Assembly: GCA_002353275.1 (NCBI GenBank)
Contig: DEJH01000006.1
Location: forward strand, 1-14,708
Direction of reading: 5' to 3'
DNA: 14,708 nucleotides
Origin: Caryophanales bacterium UBA2753
Lineage (GTDB): Bacteria > Bacillota_I > Bacilli_A > RFN20 > CAG-826
The position numbers and the translations under genes are program-made. Below are positions 1 through 6,899 of the stretch, one piece after another; positions within the stretch are counted from its first letter, which is position 1; every line of letters begins with the position of its first letter. Below the pieces are notes generated by a model that had not been told where the DNA came from, searched no databases, and saw only the letters and a program-made list of their open reading frames with translations.

Positions 1-1266
1 TATTATGACGCGATTAACGCTGGTAGGGAATACGTCTTAAAGTTCGCTATCAGAGGAAAGACACTTTGTGTCTATCTCCCACTTAATCCAGAAGAATTAG
101 AAGAAAAGTATAAAGTTGAAAAAGTTGAATCTAAGAAATTTGAAGACGTTCCTTGCTTATACAGAATTAAGAATGATAGAAGATGCGAATATGCCAAAGA
201 TCTTATCGCGATGGTGGCCGCTAATCTCGGTTTAGAAAAAGGTGAAGAGCAACACGAAGTCTACTCTAATCTCCCATATGAAGAGAATGAACCACTTATC
301 GCTAGAGGTTTAATCAAAGAACTTAAAGTTAAAGTAAATAAACCTGCTGAATCTCCTATGGTCTTAGAAAGCAAAGTAAACTCTGAAGGCGATGAAGTAG
401 TAGTAACTAAAGATAGTAGTGGAAACTTATTTGAAATTAGATACATTAAATCTTTCACTGCTAAGTTATCTCAAAGTGAGGCCGAAGTTAAAGATTATTA
501 TTCAGTCTTAAAGAATTATGTTCTCTCTTATAAAGGAGTGCATTCTAGAGTAAGCTGGCATTATGATGCGATTAATATCGGTAGAGACTACATATTAAAA
601 TTTGCAATTAGAGGTAAAACATTATGCCTATATTACGCTTTAGATGTTTCAAAATTAGACAAGAAATATAAAGTTGAAGAGGCTAAAGGAAATAGATATA
701 GCGAAGTTCCGTGCTTATATCGAATTAAAAACGATCGAAGATGTGAGTACGCTAAAGAGCTCATCGATCTATTAATGAAAGAACATGGATTAAATCAAGG
801 TGATGTCCCTAATGAAGATTATCGAATCAAAAAGGAATCCACAAAAGCGTTACTTGATAAAGGTTTAATTAAGGAAGTTAAATCTAAAATCCATGATAAA
901 AAAGTGATTGAACATTATCAGTCGATTACAGTAAGTAAGGCTGATGAAGTGATGTCTGATGAAAAAGCCGAATCTTCCATTGAAGAAGTTGAAGTAAATA
1001 AACATAAAGAAGGTAGTAAAGTAATCATCAATATTGACACTTTATCAGAGCATTATAATAATGGTGATGAAGTTACTCTTGATTCGTTAATTGAAAAAGG
1101 GTTAGTGCCTTCAAAAGTCGGCTACATTAAAGTTCTTGCTAGAGGAGAGCTAGACAAGAAACTACATGTTGTCGCTAACGAGTATTCATTGCAAGCCATT
1201 AAGATGATTGTCTTGGTGGGTGGTACTGTTAAAAGATTAAATAAAAATTATAGATATATTAATTGA
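1..1266 (+). CDS. C-terminal part of a large membrane/surface protein with unnamed repeat units and a uL15-like end (5' truncated by window)
   Basis: The reading frame is open from the first base, so this is the last 421 residues of a longer gene, not a 351-residue protein starting at the internal ATG at 211. It aligns in order with the tail of the 7921-13026 protein: the end of one ~125-residue unit (from YYDAINAGREY to YAKDLIAMVA), a linker with LPYEENEPLIARGLIKEL, a second complete unit (about nt 367-790, with KSFTAKLSQ, LSYKG, RGKTLCLYY, PCLYRIKNDRR), a second linker ending in LLDKGLIKEVK, an acidic MSDEKAESSIE stretch, and a uL15-like domain at nt 1018-1236. By homology the missing N-terminal part should hold a signal peptide, an extracellular region and membrane segments, but none of that is visible. 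The stop TGA overlaps the ribosome site of the MscS gene, which implies co-transcription. The tail architecture is certain; its function is unknown. Confidence 0.85.
   Translation, partial: YYDAINAGREYVLKFAIRGKTLCVYLPLNPEELEEKYKVEKVESKKFEDVPCLYRIKNDRRCEYAKDLIAMVAANLGLEKGEEQHEVYSNLPYEENEPLIARGLIKELKVKVNKPAESPMVLESKVNSEGDEVVVTKDSSGNLFEIRYIKSFTAKLSQSEAEVKDYYSVLKNYVLSYKGVHSRVSWHYDAINIGRDYILKFAIRGKTLCLYYALDVSKLDKKYKVEEAKGNRYSEVPCLYRIKNDRRCEYAKELIDLLMKEHGLNQGDVPNEDYRIKKESTKALLDKGLIKEVKSKIHDKKVIEHYQSITVSKADEVMSDEKAESSIEEVEVNKHKEGSKVIINIDTLSEHYNNGDEVTLDSLIEKGLVPSKVGYIKVLARGELDKKLHVVANEYSLQAIKMIVLVGGTVKRLNKNYRYIN
1018..1236 (+). other. uL15-like C-terminal domain, copy in the partial gene
   Basis: About 73 residues run from KVIINIDTLSEHYNNGDEV to GGTVKR. 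The pattern is that of the C-terminal part of ribosomal protein uL15: an IN(I/V)xxL strand, a D/N-G-D-x-V-T turn, a helix with (L)IEKGLVP, then K-V-L-A-R-G-E-L-x-K-K-L, a short strand, Y-S-x-x-A-x-x-M-I and a final G-G-T-V. The N-terminal RNA-threading arm and the G-rich region of real uL15 are absent, so this is a domain reuse and not a ribosomal protein gene. Confidence 0.75.
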
Positions 1267-1275
1267 AAGGAGAAT

Positions 1276-2313
1276 ATGAATATGTTCGGTTTAAAAAGCA
1301 AAAAATTATCTATTTTTGAAAAGGTGTTTGGCTGTCTATTCCTCGTGTTAACACTCGCCTATTTTGTCTTACTTGCCTTTGGCAAATGGATATTCGCTAC
1401 TAATAGTGTTTTCTATCGTAGTTTGAATATCTTCTCTGGAGCGAGTGACCCAAATGTCTTTATTAGGATCCTTAGCTATTCATTCTTTATTTTTGGAAGT
1501 AGCTTTGTTGTAAGATTATTACTTACCCTTTGCTTACCATTATTAAAGAAAACAAGAGGATTATTAACCATTTTGATTTCGGTGATTAAATATGCCGCTG
1601 TCTTATTATGGTTATTCTTTGTCTTATCTAGCTTTGGAGTTAATACTACCGTCATTTTAGCAGGTATTGGCATTCTCTCATTAATTGTTGGACTTGCTAT
1701 TCAACCATTACTCGCTGATATCATCGCTGGATTATTTATCGTCTTTGAAGATGTCTTCCATGTTGGTGATGTGATTGTTGCGGATGGTTTTAGAGGACAA
1801 GTTAAAGAAATTGGAATGAGACACACTCAACTTGTTGATGCCGGAGGCAATGTTAAAGTCATCAATAACTCTGATATCCGTTCGATGGTCAACTTAACTG
1901 ATCAACTTTCTGTTGTTTCAGTGGATATGTCCATTGAATATGGCGAATCTCTCGAAAGAGTTGAAGCGATCATTGCTCAAAACATTGATAAGATTAAAGA
2001 AGCTATCCCAGCTATCGTTGAAGGTCCTTGGTATAAAGGTGTTTCTGCTTTAGCAGATTCATCTGTCAATTTAAAATTCTTTGCTAAGTGTGAAGAAGAT
2101 GATCGTTTCCAAGTTGAAAGAGACTTAAATAGACAATTCAAATTACTATTTGATAAGAACAATATCAATATTCCATTCCCACAAGTGGTGGTTAATAAAC
2201 CAGTTGAATTCGCTTCTGCGACCGAAAAAGAAAAACAAATCGCCCATGAATTTGTTAACGAACAAAAAGAATCTTCTAGTGGAGTTGAAGAAAACAATAA
2301 CGACGTTAAATAA
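1276..2313 (+). CDS. MscS-family small-conductance mechanosensitive channel
   Basis: A 345-residue inner-membrane channel of the MscS family, expected to open under membrane tension and release solutes on hypo-osmotic shock. Hydrophobic helices lie at about 12-37, 62-90 and 95-120. The pore helix at about 124-158 carries the small-residue pattern GIGILSLIVGLAIQPLLADI, then AGLFIVFED. The family beta domain follows at 160-212 (FHVGDVIVADGFRGQVKEIG, NSDI), then an alpha/beta cytoplasmic domain to about 315 and a charged, dispensable-looking tail. The ribosome site AAAGGAG (1266-1272) overlaps the previous stop. It is only 3 nt from the ATG at 1276 but 9 nt from the ATG at 1282, so translation may begin at the second Met. 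It sits between two surface-protein genes with gaps of 9 and 2 nt, so it probably belongs to one envelope operon. Family assignment is firm; the ion preference is not known. Confidence 0.93.
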   Translation: MNMFGLKSKKLSIFEKVFGCLFLVLTLAYFVLLAFGKWIFATNSVFYRSLNIFSGASDPNVFIRILSYSFFIFGSSFVVRLLLTLCLPLLKKTRGLLTILISVIKYAAVLLWLFFVLSSFGVNTTVILAGIGILSLIVGLAIQPLLADIIAGLFIVFEDVFHVGDVIVADGFRGQVKEIGMRHTQLVDAGGNVKVINNSDIRSMVNLTDQLSVVSVDMSIEYGESLERVEAIIAQNIDKIKEAIPAIVEGPWYKGVSALADSSVNLKFFAKCEEDDRFQVERDLNRQFKLLFDKNNINIPFPQVVVNKPVEFASATEKEKQIAHEFVNEQKESSSGVEENNNDVK

Positions 2314-2315
2314 AT

Positions 2316-3956
2316 ATGGATTTTGAAAAGAATAATTTGCATCTTAATAATGATTACGATAATTACAAAACTGATGAAATAAACAAGATTCAGCAAGGTA
2401 ATGAAAGTTTTCGTATTGATCATGAATCTTACTTTTCTAATGAAAAATTTGATGACGTAAAAGAATTAAATAATTTCTCTTCTTCTATTAAAAATAAACC
2501 TCTTAAAGAAGAAAGACGTAATTCGAAACAAAGCTCTAGTGCTTTAAACGCTGCTAGTAGTGGAAGCGCTTCTCTTAGTGTTGGGGCAGCTTCTATTGCT
2601 CTTCCTTCAATTGTAATTGCTTTAGTAGGAGCGGTTGCGGTTATTGGAGTCTCTTCTGGACTCATTAAAATCCCACCTTCTAATCACGTCTCATTATTTA
2701 TGAGTCGAAGTACTGAATTAGGATTTGAAATTGATCGTGATCAAAATAAATCATATGTAATGTATTTAACTAATACTGAATATTCATATTCAGAATCAAT
2801 TGATTTCATTGATCAAGTCGTCTTTAAAGATTTAATCCCTAACACTGTTTATGATTTAGCGGTTTATGATACGAGTGTTGATCCAAATGAACTCGTATAT
2901 ACCGGAAATTATTTAACTCCGGCTTATGACCAATATTCTTCTTCGATTACTAACGCTACTCAAGAAGGAGACAATTTGACCTTTGATGTTAATTATGAAG
3001 GAAATAATATCGACTTTGTGACGATTATAGTCTATGGAGATAACAACGAAGTCATCTATAAATATGAAGGTTCTCCTCTTTATCAAGTGACAGTGAATTC
3101 TATGGGACATGAAAACGTTACTTGTTCTGTCTATATTAATGGAGAGATGACTCATTTCGAGCAATTATTTGCTAGCCAAGAAATCGTTCACGTTACTAGT
3201 GTTTCTTTAGATCAATCATCCTTAGAACTTTCTGTTGGTGAAATTTATGAATTTGTAGCGACTGTTCTTCCTGAAAACGCTACAAATAAAGAATTGATTT
3301 GGTCAAGTAGCGATGAAAGTGTTCTTACTGTTAATGATGGAGTAATTACCGCTATAAAAGAAGGTAAGGCTACTATTACTGTCAAATCTAAAGATGGATT
3401 TAAATCATCGAATTGTGAAGTGATAGTTAATAAAGAACCATCAATTATTCATGTTACTAGTGTTTCATTAAATGAAACCACATTAAATCTAGAGACTGGA
3501 GATCGTTATACATTACAAGCGACAGTTTTACCAACTGACGCAACTGATAAATCTCTCTCTTGGAGTAGTAGCGATGATTCTATTGTAACTGTTACTAATA
3601 AAGGTAAGTTAACTGCTCTAAAAGCAGGAGAAGCAACTATTACTGTCACCACTAAAGATGGTGGATTAACCTCCTCATGTACTGTTAATGTTACTCAAAA
3701 AGTTGTTCCAGTTAATGGGGTTAGCTTGAACTATAGTGAATTAGAATTAAGCGTTGATAGTAGTGAAAATCTACTTGCTAAGGTATTACCTACTAACGCT
3801 ACTAATAAAGAAGTAATATGGTCATCGACTAATGAGAGTGTTGCTACAGTAGTTGATGGATTAGTTACCGCTATTAGCGTTGGAGAAGCTATTATCGTCG
3901 TTGAAACAGTTGATGGTGGTTATCAAGACTACTGCATTGTTAAAGTAACTTCCTAA
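2316..3956 (+). CDS. Membrane-anchored surface protein with three BIG2 Ig-like domains
   Basis: 546 residues with no signal peptide at the start. A hydrophilic Asn/Lys/Glu-rich stretch of about 90 residues, presumably cytoplasmic, precedes a single membrane helix at about 94-115 (SIALPSIVIALVGAVAVIGV). The basic KEERRNSK just before it supports an N-in, C-out orientation. Outside come a fibronectin-like beta region (about 122-205, with LIPNTVYDLAVYD), a second beta region to about 290, and three BIG2 domains at about 292-372, 379-459 and 463-545. Each BIG2 copy has VTSVSL or VNGVSL, an LP(E/T)(N/D)AT(N/D)K motif, a WSS(S/T) motif and a GxATI-like strand. BIG2 domains occur in adhesins such as intimin and in many cell-wall proteins of Gram-positives. 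It starts 2 nt after the MscS stop with no convincing ribosome site of its own, so translational coupling is likely. A terminator follows. Ligand unknown. Confidence 0.88.
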   Translation: MDFEKNNLHLNNDYDNYKTDEINKIQQGNESFRIDHESYFSNEKFDDVKELNNFSSSIKNKPLKEERRNSKQSSSALNAASSGSASLSVGAASIALPSIVIALVGAVAVIGVSSGLIKIPPSNHVSLFMSRSTELGFEIDRDQNKSYVMYLTNTEYSYSESIDFIDQVVFKDLIPNTVYDLAVYDTSVDPNELVYTGNYLTPAYDQYSSSITNATQEGDNLTFDVNYEGNNIDFVTIIVYGDNNEVIYKYEGSPLYQVTVNSMGHENVTCSVYINGEMTHFEQLFASQEIVHVTSVSLDQSSLELSVGEIYEFVATVLPENATNKELIWSSSDESVLTVNDGVITAIKEGKATITVKSKDGFKSSNCEVIVNKEPSIIHVTSVSLNETTLNLETGDRYTLQATVLPTDATDKSLSWSSSDDSIVTVTNKGKLTALKAGEATITVTTKDGGLTSSCTVNVTQKVVPVNGVSLNYSELELSVDSSENLLAKVLPTNATNKEVIWSSTNESVATVVDGLVTAISVGEAIIVVETVDGGYQDYCIVKVTS

Positions 3957-3988
3957 TTTCGATTAGTCGGGTAGAAAAGTAAATTAAT

Positions 3989-4026
3989 AGCCATCTATAT
4001 TTATGTATAGGTGGCTTTTCTTATTT
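3989..4026 (+). terminator. Rho-independent terminator after the BIG2 gene
   Basis: The arms AGCCATCTATA (3989-3999) and TATAGGTGGCT (4006-4016) pair over 11 positions with one G-U pair and a 6-nt loop, followed by TTTTCTTATTTT. It closes the envelope operon that enters from the left edge. Confidence 0.9.
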
Positions 4027-4031
4027 TATTC

Positions 4032-4071
4032 TTGTGGCACATTTGTGACGTCTAATGATTTAAAATATAAT
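4032..4071 (+). promoter_or_regulatory. Promoter and tandem TTGTGRCAC-like repeat upstream of the lipoprotein gene
   Basis: TTGTGA (4043-4048), 17 bp, TATAAT (4066-4071) gives a good sigma-70 type promoter. TTGTGG (4032-4037) repeats the -35 sequence exactly 11 bp upstream, within TTGTGGCAC and TTTGTGAC. The same 11-bp-phased doublet stands upstream of the 7921 gene. The promoter is well supported; the idea that the doublet is an activator or repressor site is inference. Confidence 0.7.
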
Positions 4072-4094
4072 CATTAATTCAAGGAGGCAATTAT

Positions 4095-5519
4095 ATGAAG
4101 AAAACAATGTTATTTACCGCTATGACATCAATGGTGTTATTGGGTGCTAGTGGTTGCAATAAAACTGTAGTTCCTACTTATTCAATTACTTGGTTAGATT
4201 ATGATAAATCAGTTTTAAGAGTGGATAATGTCGCTGAAGGCACTCTTCCTTCTTATGGAAGTAATCCAACTCGTGAGCCAGATGCTTATTACAAATATGA
4301 ATTTACTACTTGGACTCCTAAAGTTGAAGTGGCCACAAAAGACGCCTCATATACCGCAGTTTATGAGTCTTTTCCTATAACTGAAATTAATAAAGAAACA
4401 TTCGATAAAGCTAAAAACTTTTATTGTAAAAACTACACAGTTAACATCAAAAGAGATGCTGGATTTGAAGAAACAATTACTCATAACGAGAAAAATGAAT
4501 ATTACGGTGTTTTTACTTTAGATGGTGTTTCTTCCTATCGTGCCTTTTTTAACGATCATGATGATGTCTTAACTTATTTCACTGGTGAAGTGCATGGTAA
4601 CCAAATTGAGTGGACCAACCAAATTAACGGAACAGTAAGTGAATTAACTCAATACGCTTTCGATCAAAATAAATATATTCAATCTGTAATGCATATTGAT
4701 TTTGATGACTTAACTTACGACAGTGATGAAAAGTGTTATAAAGGGTCTATCGGTTCTCATGATTGGAAATTATCTTTTTTAGGAGAAAGATTATTATCCG
4801 CTGTTAATAGTATTTATGGCATTAAAACAACACTAACATTTACTGACTATGATCAAACTAAAGTAGTGTATGATCAAGCATTACGCGATTATGTTATCAA
4901 TGCGTATCAACCTCAAAAAGAAACTTTGAAGAATATTATTGATTCATCCTTTGTTAATAAATATCCACATGATGAAAACGATCCTACAAATGGAGATTTA
5001 GAATTCCATCTCACATATTACGTTGATGGTGTAAATATGGAACATTACGTAATTCATATGGAACAAATGATTTTTCACTTCCTTTATGATGGAGTTAATG
5101 AAATCTGTGGAGTAAAAGAAGGTGGCTTCGTTTTTGTCCCTGTTTTGTGTTGGGACTATGTTCATGAAAGTGGAAAACGATATGTATACACTGATGAATA
5201 TCATTCTAACCCATTTAATGACAACACGATTGGGACGAGATCTCGTAAAGGCATTGAATTAGTTAAAGAAGCTATTGAGGGTATCGATACTTGGGAAGAT
5301 TATTCCGCTACAAGTGGCGTGGCGTCATTTACTTATAACGGTAGACATTACGCTTTCGAAATTGAACTTAATGTTGGTGGAGAAATTACTTGGTGTATCA
5401 GTAAATGCGACATCCATTTTAACGATGGAGAAAAAGATATCGAATATATCTTCGAATATATCAATACCGAATTTGACTATTATGATGGAGACGATATCCA
5501 ATTCATCGATCCTGAATAA
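4095..5519 (+). CDS. Lipoprotein with one InlB B-repeat-like domain and an unrecognised C-terminal region
   Basis: 474 residues. A strong ribosome site AAGGAGG (4081-4087) with 7-nt spacing fixes the ATG. The N-terminus is a lipoprotein signal (MKKTMLFTAMTSMVLLGASGC), so Cys21 should be lipidated and the protein anchored on the outer face of the membrane; the -3 position is Ala, a weaker but accepted lipobox. Residues about 28-92 resemble the InlB B-repeat/Flg_new-type beta-grasp module (YSITWLDYD, GTLPSYGSNPTRE, FTTWTP, SYTAVYES). Residues about 95-474 match nothing I recognise; they are rich in Asp, Tyr and aromatic residues and look largely beta-stranded (for example SYRAFFNDHDDVLTYFTGEV and DDIQFIDPE at the end). 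It is transcribed alone, between its own promoter and terminator. A role in binding a polymer or host ligand would fit but is not shown. Confidence 0.88.
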   Translation: MKKTMLFTAMTSMVLLGASGCNKTVVPTYSITWLDYDKSVLRVDNVAEGTLPSYGSNPTREPDAYYKYEFTTWTPKVEVATKDASYTAVYESFPITEINKETFDKAKNFYCKNYTVNIKRDAGFEETITHNEKNEYYGVFTLDGVSSYRAFFNDHDDVLTYFTGEVHGNQIEWTNQINGTVSELTQYAFDQNKYIQSVMHIDFDDLTYDSDEKCYKGSIGSHDWKLSFLGERLLSAVNSIYGIKTTLTFTDYDQTKVVYDQALRDYVINAYQPQKETLKNIIDSSFVNKYPHDENDPTNGDLEFHLTYYVDGVNMEHYVIHMEQMIFHFLYDGVNEICGVKEGGFVFVPVLCWDYVHESGKRYVYTDEYHSNPFNDNTIGTRSRKGIELVKEAIEGIDTWEDYSATSGVASFTYNGRHYAFEIELNVGGEITWCISKCDIHFNDGEKDIEYIFEYINTEFDYYDGDDIQFIDPE

Positions 5520-5545
5520 TCAATTAAGATACTTCAACATCAATT

Positions 5546-5570
5546 AGACCTCTTAAGAGGTCTTTTCTTG
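5546..5570 (+). terminator. Rho-independent terminator after the lipoprotein gene
   Basis: An uninterrupted 18-nt palindrome AGACCTCTTAAGAGGTCT (5546-5563) is followed by TTTTCTTG. It lies 27 nt after the stop. Confidence 0.9.
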
Positions 5571-5617
5571 TAAAAATGCCAATGACTGTTATATTTAAAC
5601 ATTTGTGTCTCTAATAG

Positions 5618-5646
5618 TTGCGTATTTATTTTTACGCAGGTATAAT
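5618..5646 (+). promoter_or_regulatory. Promoter predicted to give a leaderless mRNA for the HTH-nucleotidyltransferase gene
   Basis: TTGCGT (5618-5623), 17 bp, TATAAT (5641-5646). The last T of the -10 box is 6 nt before the ATG at 5653, so the normal start point falls on the A of the start codon. No ribosome site lies in this gap. Confidence 0.7.
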
Positions 5647-5652
5647 TTTAGT

Positions 5653-6132
5653 ATGAACGAATTAAGAAGAAAAAGAAGAGATTTAGATATTACTCAACTT
5701 CAAGCCGCTAACGCTTGTGGTGTTTCATTAAGAACATATCAAACTTATGAAGAGACAAATAATTTGAATGACACCTATGAAGAATTATTAAAAAAACTGG
5801 ATGAAATGGGTATTTTGGATGGCTCAAATTATATTGTCAGTGTGAGAGCTATTAAGAATGAATGTAGAAAGCTATTTAAAGAGAAGTACCCAGAGATTAA
5901 GTGTGCTTATTTATATGGAAGTTATGCTAGAGGGGAAGCAAATGGCAAAAGCGACATTGACATCCTTCTCATTTTAGATAAACCTATGGGCCTTAAAATC
6001 TATCGAATAGCAAACGATTTAGAAGAACAGTTTGGCAAAAAGATTGATTTACAATCATATGAGCAACTTCTTGATAATGCTTCTATGCTTAAAGACATTC
6101 TTGTTGAAGGAATTAAGATTTATTGCAAATGA
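5653..6132 (+). CDS. Helix-turn-helix domain fused to a MNT-type nucleotidyltransferase
   Basis: 159 residues from the ATG at 5653. An in-frame ATG at 5605 would add 16 residues but lies upstream of the -35 box of the promoter, so it is rejected. Residues about 1-35 look like an XRE-type helix-turn-helix (LRRKRRDLDITQLQAANACG, VSLRTYQTYEE). Residues about 64-159 form a minimal nucleotidyltransferase: GS at 89-90, ten residues, then D101-I-D103, the exact GSx10DxD pattern, with a likely third acidic residue D132 in KKIDLQSYEQLL. MNT proteins of the MntA type usually act as antitoxins that adenylylate a HEPN RNase. No HEPN gene is adjacent here; the next gene is msrA. The helix-turn-helix suggests self-regulation or a DNA-linked role. 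Fold assignment is confident; biological role is open. Confidence 0.85.
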   Translation: MNELRRKRRDLDITQLQAANACGVSLRTYQTYEETNNLNDTYEELLKKLDEMGILDGSNYIVSVRAIKNECRKLFKEKYPEIKCAYLYGSYARGEANGKSDIDILLILDKPMGLKIYRIANDLEEQFGKKIDLQSYEQLLDNASMLKDILVEGIKIYCK

Positions 6133-6134
6133 TT

Positions 6135-6162
6135 TTGAAATAGATAAGGTCAAGTATATATT
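6135..6162 (+). promoter_or_regulatory. Promoter predicted to give a leaderless msrA mRNA
   Basis: TTGAAA (6135-6140), 16 bp, TATATT (6157-6162), then 6 nt to the ATG at 6169. The -10 to ATG stretch (TATATTTTAGTTATG) is almost the same as that of the preceding gene (TATAATTTTAGTATG). The -35 box lies 2 nt after the upstream stop codon. Confidence 0.62.
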
Positions 6163-6168
6163 TTAGTT

Positions 6169-6657
6169 ATGAAAACAATATATATAGCAGGTGGATGCTT
6201 TTGGGGAGTTGAAGAATATTACCGTCAATTAAAAGGCGTTATTTCTACGAGAGTGGGATACGCTAATGGGGATAAAATTAACCCGAACTATGAAGAAGTG
6301 AAACACCATTTGGTAAGTCACGCCGAGACATTAAAACTTGAATATGATGAAAGTGTTATTTCTTTAGAAAAGATTCTTGAACATTTTCTTCGTTTTGTTG
6401 ACCCTTATAGTGAAGATAAACAAGGAGAAGATAGAGGTCACCAATATCGAAGTGGTGTTTACTATATAGATCCGCAAGAAGAAAAGATAATTCGAAATTA
6501 TTTTGATAATCATCTTTCACAAAATTATAAGATTGAGGTTCTTCCTTTAATAAATTTTTATGAGGCGGAAGAATATCATCAAAATTATCTAATTAAAAAC
6601 CCAGCAGGTTATTGTCATATTAATATGCGCCTCATCAAAAATGATGAAAAGAAATAA
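6169..6657 (+). CDS. msrA: Peptide methionine-S-sulfoxide reductase MsrA
   Basis: 162 residues, the usual length of a single-domain MsrA. The enzyme reduces the S-epimer of methionine sulfoxide in proteins and free methionine, with electrons normally from thioredoxin. The catalytic motif GGCFWGVEEYY is at residues 8-18, with the nucleophile Cys10. Further family motifs are TRVGYANG, VSHAETLKLEYD (usually GHAEVV, here with Ser for Gly), FVDPYSEDKQGEDRGHQYRS and EEYHQNYLIKNPAGYCHI. The Cys in GYCHI may act in regeneration. No MsrB partner or fusion is visible. There is no ribosome site upstream; the promoter lies directly against the start codon. It is followed by a terminator. The neighbouring nucleotidyltransferase has no obvious functional link. 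Confidence 0.96.
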   Translation: MKTIYIAGGCFWGVEEYYRQLKGVISTRVGYANGDKINPNYEEVKHHLVSHAETLKLEYDESVISLEKILEHFLRFVDPYSEDKQGEDRGHQYRSGVYYIDPQEEKIIRNYFDNHLSQNYKIEVLPLINFYEAEEYHQNYLIKNPAGYCHINMRLIKNDEKK

Positions 6658-6704
6658 AAATATCAAAAAAGTAACCCCCATAGGATGACAGAGTACCAAA
6701 AAAC

Positions 6705-6735
6705 GAAGAATAGCGGATTTGCTGTTCTTCTTTTT
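6705..6735 (+). terminator. Rho-independent terminator after msrA
   Basis: GAAGAATAGC (6705-6714) pairs with GCTGTTCTTC (6721-6730) over 10 positions including one wobble, with a 6-nt loop, followed by TTTTT. Confidence 0.85.
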
Positions 6736-6758
6736 AAATTCACTTATATTTATAGTAT

Positions 6759-6856
6759 TATCTATAGTTTTTTTCTGCTTTTTTCAAATTCATCCCCCCA
6801 CCTATAGAGGTATCCATTAATATTAAAAGCCGCTGCGGGGGTCTTCTTTGACGTTA
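6759..6856 (-). repeat. Relic left end of an IS605-type element, inverted copy of 14361-14458
   Basis: Read on the minus strand, this 98-nt stretch matches the 98 nt upstream of the tnpB start at the right edge. Shared runs include GTCAAAGAAGACCCC and ACCTCTATAGGTGGGGG followed by ATGAATTTG, with one extra G here. The hairpin arms that pair in the 14361 copy (CATCGAT/ATTGATG) have lost their complementarity, so this copy looks decayed. No transposase coding remains next to it. The + strand end of the relic carries TTGACG, which serves as the -35 box of the following K+ channel gene. Confidence 0.75.
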
Positions 6857-6875
6857 TTATAAAAAGTTATATAAT
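6848..6875 (+). promoter_or_regulatory. Promoter of the K+ channel gene, with its -35 inside the IS relic
   Basis: TTGACG (6848-6853), 16 bp, TATAAT (6870-6875). The predicted leader is only about 18 nt and has no clear ribosome site. The -35 hexamer belongs to the repeated element; the -10 lies outside it. Confidence 0.72.
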
Positions 6876-6899
6876 ACTTATTAGTTTTGGTAGCAACAT

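Noticed and set aside
1018..1236. A real ribosomal protein L15 gene
   Set aside because: The domain is in frame with long non-ribosomal repeats, lacks the uL15 N-terminal arm, and no ribosomal operon genes are nearby.
5275..5547. 90-codon frame inside and past the lipoprotein gene
   Set aside because: Out-of-frame shadow with no start signal; it runs into the terminator.
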